Shown in pieces: positions 15,407-19,599 of a DNA stretch of 19,599 nucleotides. Source of the DNA: RGIG1959 sp964564305 (GTDB taxonomy: Bacteria; Bacillota; Clostridia; Oscillospirales; Acutalibacteraceae); NCBI GenBank assembly GCA_964564305.1, contig CAZMAM010000029.1:1-19599 (forward strand). Reading direction: 5' to 3'. The position numbers and the translations under genes were made by a program. Positions within the stretch are counted from its first letter, which is position 1. Each line of letters starts with the position of its first letter. The notes below the pieces were generated by a model. It was given only the letters and a program-made list of their open reading frames with translations. It ran no database searches and was not told the DNA's origin.

Positions 15407-16672
15407 TTAACCAGATATTTGATTCAAACACTTTTGCACCGATGCTTTAAGGATCGTTAACCCTCCCCCAAGCACATTTTTGTCTGCAATCAACGGAGGC
15501 ATGATTTTCACCACGCTGTCTTCCCTTCCCGCGAGCTCCACAATCATTCCGTTTTCGAAACAGGATTCGCTCACTTTTTTAGCAAATCCCTTTACAGGAA
15601 TTTGATGGCAATCCAATCCCCATATATATCCTATACCCCGATAACCCAATCGGGAATCCAATGAGGCAATATCTGCCAATCCATCACGTAAAATCTGTTC
15701 GTTTTGCTGAACAAGTTCCAACAGGGATTCATTTGCCATCACATCCAGCGCCGCTTTGGCCGAAATAAAAGCGGCCTGATTGCCCCGGAAAGTTCCGTTG
15801 TGTTCGCCCGGCTGCCAGATATCTAACTCAGGTTTAAACAATGTGACCGCCAAGGGGAACCCGAGTCCGCCTAACGATTTGGACAGAGCCACAATATCCG
15901 GCGTCACCGAAGCCCGTTCAAAAGAAAAGAAGTTTCCTGTCCGTCCGCAACCGACCTGCACATCATCGACAATCATCAGCATATCGTATTTGTCACAAAG
16001 TGCGCGGATACCTTGGATAAAATCCGTATCGAAAACATAGATTCCGCCCTCAGCCTGAACCGTTTCAATCACAAAGGCAGCGGGATGATCGATCCCGGAA
16101 TGGTCATCGGATAACAGATTATCGACATAATCGATTACATTTAATGAGGGGACCATATACGGTGCCGGTATATGGATAACATCTCCCAATGATACGCCTG
16201 CAGCCGTACGGGCAGCCCTTTCGGTGGTGAGCGAAAGGGTTCCCAGCGTCATCCCGTGGAAGCATCCCATTAACGCCAGCACAGTGGAACGCTGCTTGAC
16301 CTTTCGGGCCAGTTTCAAAGCCGCTTCCATCGCGTTGGTTCCTGTAGGGCCGACAAACATCACTTTATAATCCAACGAGCGAGGAGCAAGAATTTTGGTT
16401 TGAAAAGCTGTAAGAAAATCTCGCTTGGCTGCGGTAAACATATCCAGTGCATGGAGTATTCCGTCGTTCATCAGATATTCAATGACCTTATTTTTAATAT
16501 ACGGATGATTATGCCCGTAATTCAAGGCACCGGCGCCGCAAAAAAAATCAAGGTAAGAACGGCCGTCCTCGTCCGTGATATAGGCCCCGTTTGCCTTGAC
16601 AAACACAGCCGGGAATTTGCGACAATAAGAACGCACTTCCGATTCGTATCTTTCAAAAATTTCGGTATCCAT
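15407..16672 (-). CDS. Diaminobutyrate--2-oxoglutarate aminotransferase, EctB-like
   Basis: This class-III PLP-dependent aminotransferase has 421 residues and matches EctB along its whole length. It begins with YESEVRSYCRKFPAVFVKANGAYITDEDGRSYLDFFCGAGALNYGHNHP. It then has GILHALDMFTAAK, LDYKVMFVGPTGTNAMEAALKLARK for cofactor phosphate binding, IVDDVQVGCGRTG with Asp236, the PLP lysine at 265 in LSKSLGG, and HNGTFRGNQAAF. EctB makes L-2,4-diaminobutyrate from aspartate semialdehyde and glutamate, the first committed step to ectoine. No ectA or ectC is nearby, so the diaminobutyrate may serve another purpose, or the substrate may differ. I therefore withhold the symbol. ATG 16672 matches the EctB start; AAGGAAA lies about 12 bases upstream. 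A good promoter is predicted just upstream, so it need not depend on malY. Confidence 0.88.
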   Translation of the reverse strand: MDTEIFERYESEVRSYCRKFPAVFVKANGAYITDEDGRSYLDFFCGAGALNYGHNHPYIKNKVIEYLMNDGILHALDMFTAAKRDFLTAFQTKILAPRSLDYKVMFVGPTGTNAMEAALKLARKVKQRSTVLALMGCFHGMTLGTLSLTTERAARTAAGVSLGDVIHIPAPYMVPSLNVIDYVDNLLSDDHSGIDHPAAFVIETVQAEGGIYVFDTDFIQGIRALCDKYDMLMIVDDVQVGCGRTGNFFSFERASVTPDIVALSKSLGGLGFPLAVTLFKPELDIWQPGEHNGTFRGNQAAFISAKAALDVMANESLLELVQQNEQILRDGLADIASLDSRLGYRGIGYIWGLDCHQIPVKGFAKKVSESCFENGMIVELAGREDSVVKIMPPLIADKNVLGGGLTILKASVQKCLNQISG

Positions 16673-16710
16673 AGAAATGATTTGTTTCCTTTCCTGCAAA
16701 CTGCCTGAAC

Positions 16711-16739
16711 AGTATATCACGAAAGAACCTGAAAAGCAA
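16711..16739 (-). promoter_or_regulatory. Predicted sigma-A promoter of the ectB-like gene
   Basis: On the minus strand TTGCTT (16739-16734), a 17-bp spacer and TATACT (16716-16711) lie 39 bp upstream of the start codon. The -10 is strong and the -35 weak. The -35 falls in a stretch resembling the ends of the dispersed repeat. Confidence 0.5.
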
Positions 16740-16765
16740 CCGAATGCGCGGCGGTATTGCCTGAA
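16731..16765. repeat. Possible remnant of the MITE-like repeat (solo or collapsed ends)
   Basis: GCGGTATTGCCT matches the consensus right end of the dispersed repeat exactly over 12 bases. About 12 bases before it, AAGCAACCG resembles the left end AAGGCAACACCG. This could be an internally deleted copy, or chance. Confidence 0.25.
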
Positions 16766-16782
16766 AGCGCTCAAATGTCGAT

Positions 16783-16827
16783 GTTTCCGATTACCGGGTA
16801 CAGTTTTCAGAAAGGGGACCCGGAAAC
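16783..16827. other. Imperfect hairpin just after the malY stop
   Basis: The arms GTTTCCG plus CCGGGT (16783-16799, with a 4-base bulge) can pair with ACCCGGAAAC at 16818-16827. It lies immediately downstream of the minus-strand malY stop, but no T-run follows on that strand, so it is at best a weak or factor-dependent terminator or a transcript-end stabiliser. Confidence 0.3.
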
Positions 16828-16830
16828 CGT

Positions 16831-18006
16831 TTAACCGGCTTGATGCGTTTCAAATTCCATTATCCCTTTGCCAAGCCTCATCAATCCGTCTTCCAACGTG
16901 GTACGCGGGCACGCGATATTCATGCGGAGAAATGCCTTTCCGTTATGGCCGAACTGTGTTCCGTTTGAAAGAAAAAGCCCGGTTTTCTGCCGGAGAAAAC
17001 GCTGCAGCCGTGAGGTATCGCTGCATACGCGGTTGCAATCCAGCCATAAAAGATAAGTCGCCTCAGAAGGGACAAGCGTAATTTTCGGAATATGCGCCTT
17101 GATAAAATGCGCAACAGTTTGCTTATTTTCATAGAGATATTGCCGCAGTGCGTCGAGCCAATCCGCGCCATTCGTGTAGGCGGCAATCGCGGCGGGAACT
17201 GCTAATATATTCGGCTCTGCGATTTCGTCGGTATTCAGTCCGCGCCATACTTTGTGACGCAGCACCGGATTGGGGACACATACGGCGGCGGTTTGCAAAC
17301 CGGCAAGATTAAACGCTTTGGTAGGCGAGATACAAGTGACACAGTTATCGCGGCATTCTCCGTTTACCGATGCAAAGGGAATATATGCTTTGCCCGGATC
17401 GGTCAGATCACAATGAATTTCATCCGATACCACGGTCACATGGTATTTCGCGGCCATATGCCCGATGCGAGCCAGTGTTTCGCGATTCCAAATTTTTCCG
17501 ATGGGATTGTGCGGATTACAGAGAATCATCATCGTGGTCTGCGGATCGGAAAGTTTGTGCTCTAAATCGTTGAAATCAACACAGTAGCCGTTGCCATCGT
17601 AAACGAGCGGGCTTTCCAATACATGTCTGCCGTTGTTGACAATGGAATTAAAAAAAATATTGTAAACCGGTGTCTGAATCAGAACATTTTCGCCCACTGT
17701 GGTCAATTTACGCACCACAGAAGAAATTGCGGGAACCACACCGGTGCAAAAGAGCAGCCAATCTTTTTCTATCGGAAAACCGTGGCGTGATTTCCACCAT
17801 CCGCAAATGGCTTTATACCATTCCTCCGGCACTACTGAATAACCGAATATTTCATGCGAGAGGCTTTGCTGCAAATCCTCACAAATTTCCGGAGCAGCAC
17901 GAAAATCCATATCTGCCACCCACATGGGCAGTTCGCCGCTTTCCACGTTCCATTTGAGTGAGTTGGTTTGGCGTCGGTCGATGACTGTATCAAAATCGTA
18001 CTTCAT
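16831..18006 (-). CDS. MalY/PatB family PLP-dependent aminotransferase / C-S lyase
   Basis: This fold-type I PLP enzyme has 391 residues, the usual length for MalY/PatB. It starts MKYDFDTVIDRRQTNSLKWN and continues ELPMWVADMDFRAAPEI, the signature opening of this family. FGYSVVPEEWYKAICGWW, LCNPHNPIGKIW (Asn167), VVSDEIHCDL (Asp195) and SPTKAFNLAGLQTA with the PLP lysine at 230 follow. Members cleave C-S bonds (cystathionine or cysteine beta-lyase) and some act as aminotransferases. Sequence alone does not separate the two activities. Its ATG overlaps the stop of the upstream DUF3737 gene (ATGA), implying coupled translation. The ectB-like gene follows after 158 bp with its own predicted promoter. 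Confidence 0.92.
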   Translation of the reverse strand: MKYDFDTVIDRRQTNSLKWNVESGELPMWVADMDFRAAPEICEDLQQSLSHEIFGYSVVPEEWYKAICGWWKSRHGFPIEKDWLLFCTGVVPAISSVVRKLTTVGENVLIQTPVYNIFFNSIVNNGRHVLESPLVYDGNGYCVDFNDLEHKLSDPQTTMMILCNPHNPIGKIWNRETLARIGHMAAKYHVTVVSDEIHCDLTDPGKAYIPFASVNGECRDNCVTCISPTKAFNLAGLQTAAVCVPNPVLRHKVWRGLNTDEIAEPNILAVPAAIAAYTNGADWLDALRQYLYENKQTVAHFIKAHIPKITLVPSEATYLLWLDCNRVCSDTSRLQRFLRQKTGLFLSNGTQFGHNGKAFLRMNIACPRTTLEDGLMRLGKGIMEFETHQAG

Positions 18007-18866
18007 TCGCTTTTCTCTCCTGAGGGCTGATTTCTGCAGATAATAATTGTTTTGGACGGATCGACCTTATCTCTTTCTATGGTCAAATCATCAATGCTGT
18101 CGGCTGTGATACGACCGCCGGACGGATTGAGAACGCTGTCAATTTTTCCCGTAATATCCGCTTCCACGGTAGAATATTCAAAGGCAAGAGTCGTATTCAG
18201 TAATTTGCAGTTTTTCATCTTCAGGTTGTCTATATAACACATACCCTGGAGACTCTCTACCGTGCAATTGATTAATGTCAAATTTTTTGAATTCCAGCCG
18301 AGATATTCTCCGAAAATAAAGGAATCATACACCGTAATATTTTCGCCGTTCCAAAAAGCATCTTTTGAGAGCAGTCTGGCATTTCGGATTTCCGCATTTT
18401 TGGCACCGTCAAACGCATAATTTCCATACAGCGTTAAACCGTCCGCTTTGATATCGGTACTGTTCATTCCGAAATAATCGCCTTTGGCCATGATGTGCTC
18501 AAGGGTAATTTCATGACAATTCCACAGCGTTTCTGCGGCATTCGAAAAAGTGGTATTACGCAAAATCAGATGGTTGCAACGACGAAAATTTTTTGGCGCT
18601 TCAATCCTACAGTCCTCCACAGTCATATGGTCTGTGTACCAGACGCCTGCCCGCGCCATTTCAAACCAGGTACAGTCTTTCGCATAAATATTTTTTGCGT
18701 ACCACAACGGATATTTCCACTTGAACATAGAAGCGTACAGCCGAATATCGGAACTTTCCTTCAAAGGTGATTCGCCGTCGGTGAAAATCGTATCTTCAAT
18801 AACAAAATCGTGTGCCCCGAATAACGGGCGTTCTCCGATATAATAACCTTGTGTAATTTTTTCCAT
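18003..18866 (-). CDS. DUF3737 family protein (right-handed beta-helix)
   Basis: This is a 287-residue protein of unknown function. It consists almost wholly of short repeated strands with alternating polar and hydrophobic residues (for example ITVYDSFIFGEYLGWNSKNLTLINCTVESLQGMCYIDNLKMKNCKLLNTTL), the look of a right-handed parallel beta-helix. Conserved blocks that I recognise as DUF3737 are the opening KITQGYYIGERPLFGA, SPLKESSDIRLYASMFKWKYPLWY, FEMARAGVWYTDHMTVEDCRIEAPKNFRRC, AETLWNCHEITLE and GNYAFDGAKNAEIRNARLLSKDAFWN. There is no signal peptide, so it is presumably cytoplasmic. The ATG has GGGGAGAT upstream. It lies between an XRE regulator gene (106-bp gap) and malY (ATGA overlap), a neighbourhood suggesting a shared but unknown metabolic role. 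Confidence 0.88.
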   Translation of the reverse strand: MEKITQGYYIGERPLFGAHDFVIEDTIFTDGESPLKESSDIRLYASMFKWKYPLWYAKNIYAKDCTWFEMARAGVWYTDHMTVEDCRIEAPKNFRRCNHLILRNTTFSNAAETLWNCHEITLEHIMAKGDYFGMNSTDIKADGLTLYGNYAFDGAKNAEIRNARLLSKDAFWNGENITVYDSFIFGEYLGWNSKNLTLINCTVESLQGMCYIDNLKMKNCKLLNTTLAFEYSTVEADITGKIDSVLNPSGGRITADSIDDLTIERDKVDPSKTIIICRNQPSGEKSE

Positions 18867-18972
18867 CTGCTTATCTCCCCGAAAATTTCGTGCCCGGATT
18901 CACTTTTGCATTTGAACAACGCACACAAAGAAATATTTTTCACTTATTGTCTTATTGTGAGCTTTGATGCAA

Positions 18973-19335
18973 TCAGGCCTCATTGCTTTTCAGCAGTTCA
19001 GTAATTTTTTTTGCCGTATTGTCATCCATTTCATCAAAGGATCGTGCAAACTGTAACGCGGCTTCACGTTGAAACGGTTTTGCACCGGATAAAGTAATTT
19101 TCACATAATTTTTGGAATGTTCTGCTGCCTGTCTCATTTCGATATTTTCCAATTCATCTAAATGATAATGTTTCGAGAGTATGTCAAGCCATTCGGAGGG
19201 AATATTTTTTTTCCCATTTTCTACTGCCGAAAGAAAAGGCACGGAAACACCCAGTAACTGAGCGACATCACCCATCACTTCATGGTGTTTTATGCGTTGT
19301 ATTCTTAAAAATTCACCAAATTTCGTGTAACTCAT
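18973..19335 (-). CDS. XRE-family helix-turn-helix transcriptional regulator
   Basis: This small DNA-binding protein has 120 residues. An XRE-type HTH covers about residues 5-60 (FGEFLRIQRIKHHEVMGDVAQLLGVSVPFLSAVENGKKNIPSEWLDILSKHYHL), with LGVSVPFLSAVENGKK as the turn and recognition helix. The C-terminal half is helical and charged (REAALQFARSFDEMDDNTAKKITELLKSN), perhaps for dimerisation. The frame extends 17 codons upstream to 19386, but ATG 19335 has GAGGCGGAT in front and lies downstream of a consensus promoter, which would itself be inside the longer frame. The gene is the first of the minus-strand series and may regulate itself and the DUF3737-malY pair. No ligand domain is seen. Confidence 0.88.
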   Translation of the reverse strand: MSYTKFGEFLRIQRIKHHEVMGDVAQLLGVSVPFLSAVENGKKNIPSEWLDILSKHYHLDELENIEMRQAAEHSKNYVKITLSGAKPFQREAALQFARSFDEMDDNTAKKITELLKSNEA

Positions 19336-19357
19336 CGTTATCCGCCTCTTTTTTATC

Positions 19358-19386
19358 AGTATATCATTAATTGAACCATGCGTCAA
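19358..19386 (-). promoter_or_regulatory. Sigma-A promoter of the xre gene
   Basis: On the minus strand TTGACG (19386-19381), a 17-bp spacer and TATACT (19363-19358) form a near-consensus promoter 22 bp upstream of the xre start codon. The ribosome site GAGGCGG lies between promoter and start. Confidence 0.75.
19371..19386. promoter_or_regulatory. Candidate XRE operator palindrome
   Basis: TTGAACCATGCGTCAA is an imperfect 16-bp palindrome centred on CATG (12 of 16 symmetric positions). It covers the -35 box of the xre promoter and that of a possible opposing promoter, a common place for an autoregulatory operator. Function is inferred from position only. Confidence 0.35.
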
Positions 19387-19399
19387 GTATGAATATAAT
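19371..19399 (+). promoter_or_regulatory. Possible divergent plus-strand promoter
   Basis: TTGAAC (19371-19376), a 17-bp spacer and TATAAT (19394-19399) face the opposite way to the xre promoter and share its -35 region. No convincing plus-strand gene begins before the window ends, so the target would be a gene to the right or a small RNA. Confidence 0.4.
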
Positions 19400-19510
19400 C
19401 TTGTTTAGGCTAATATTTTATAAATATATAGTTTGTTTTCTTAACCTATGCTCTCAATGGAACATTTGATATTTGTGAACTTATGCATAAATCTGTATCG
19501 TAAGAAAGAA

Positions 19511-19547
19511 TTCGCCCGCCAAAAAGCACAATCTTTTGGCGGACGAA
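19511..19547. terminator. Strong hairpin, possible terminator of a minus-strand gene beyond the window
   Basis: TTCGCCCGCCAAAAAG (19511-19526) pairs with CTTTTGGCGGACGAA (19533-19547), about 14 pairs with one mismatch and one extra A, around the loop CACAAT. On the minus strand it runs into AATTCTTTCTTA, a weak T-rich tail. The gap from 19336 to the window end holds this hairpin, the promoters listed, and no supported gene. Confidence 0.5.
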
Positions 19548-19564
19548 GATTAAGGATGTATAAT
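19536..19564 (+). promoter_or_regulatory. Possible plus-strand promoter at the right edge
   Basis: TTGGCG (19536-19541), a 17-bp spacer and a perfect TATAAT (19559-19564) face out of the window. The -35 lies in the right arm of the preceding hairpin, so the two assignments may compete. It would serve a gene beginning after 19599. Confidence 0.35.
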
Positions 19565-19599
19565 GGTGTAAATTGAAAAAGCCAAAAGGGCAACCTTCA

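Noticed and set aside
15192..15431. 79-codon minus-strand ORF between ectB and addB
   Set aside because: It begins within the end of the ectB-like gene and covers the repeat. Its similarity to the copy 3 peptide is due to the DNA repeat.
19448..19576. 42-codon plus-strand ORF (MLSMEHLIFVNLC...)
   Set aside because: It has no ribosome site, spans the strong hairpin and the outward promoter, and shows no familiar motif.
1..19599. CRISPR arrays, tRNA or rRNA genes, prophage or IS transposase
   Set aside because: No regularly spaced direct repeats, tRNA-like cloverleaf sequence, rRNA signature or transposase motif was seen. The tyrosine recombinase has housekeeping rather than phage neighbours.

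Overview
The window looks like the chromosome of a moderately AT-rich, Gram-positive anaerobe of the Clostridia, most likely the Oscillospirales (Ruminococcaceae-type). The reasons are AddB of the Firmicutes type, PotD made as a lipoprotein, purine-rich Shine-Dalgarno sites, and dispersed ~180-bp repeats of a kind I recall from that group. This placement is inference. No rRNA, tRNA, phage, CRISPR or IS transposase gene is visible.

Layout. Genes from the left edge to ~7.0 kb are on the plus strand: a complete potABCD polyamine ABC-transporter operon (270-4188), then a LacX-type mutarotase, a Gph-type HAD phosphatase, a GDSL hydrolase and rlmH (4306-6984). Everything from 7.27 kb to 19.3 kb is on the minus strand and converges on a bidirectional terminator at 7191-7220. 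In the direction of transcription the minus genes are: an XRE regulator, a DUF3737 beta-helix protein, a MalY/PatB PLP enzyme, an EctB-like aminotransferase, addB, rmuC, a YihY membrane protein, a Xer-like tyrosine recombinase and a NagD-like HAD phosphatase.

Most interesting structure. Three diverged copies (67-238, 7008-7187, 15192-15370) of a MITE-like element of 172-180 bp with ~20-bp terminal inverted repeats sit in intergenic gaps: just upstream of potA, between rlmH and its terminator, and between ectB and addB. They have no coding capacity of their own but create spurious small ORFs. A possible remnant overlaps the predicted ectB promoter. Other notable points are: potB apparently starting at an ATA codon in an ATAA overlap with potA; a perfectly symmetric dif-like 11-6-11 palindrome 191 bp upstream of the tyrosine recombinase gene; addB coupled to rmuC with no addA beside it; an ectB-like gene without ectA or ectC; and overlapping divergent promoters with a palindrome upstream of the xre gene.

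How genes work together. PotABCD is a self-contained importer. addB and rmuC overlap and belong to DNA recombination and repair, and a site-specific recombinase lies two genes further on. DUF3737 and malY overlap by ATGA and are probably translationally coupled under the XRE promoter. The rest looks like ordinary housekeeping clustering. Apart from the repeat family and the candidate recombination site, I see no convincing new multi-gene system.
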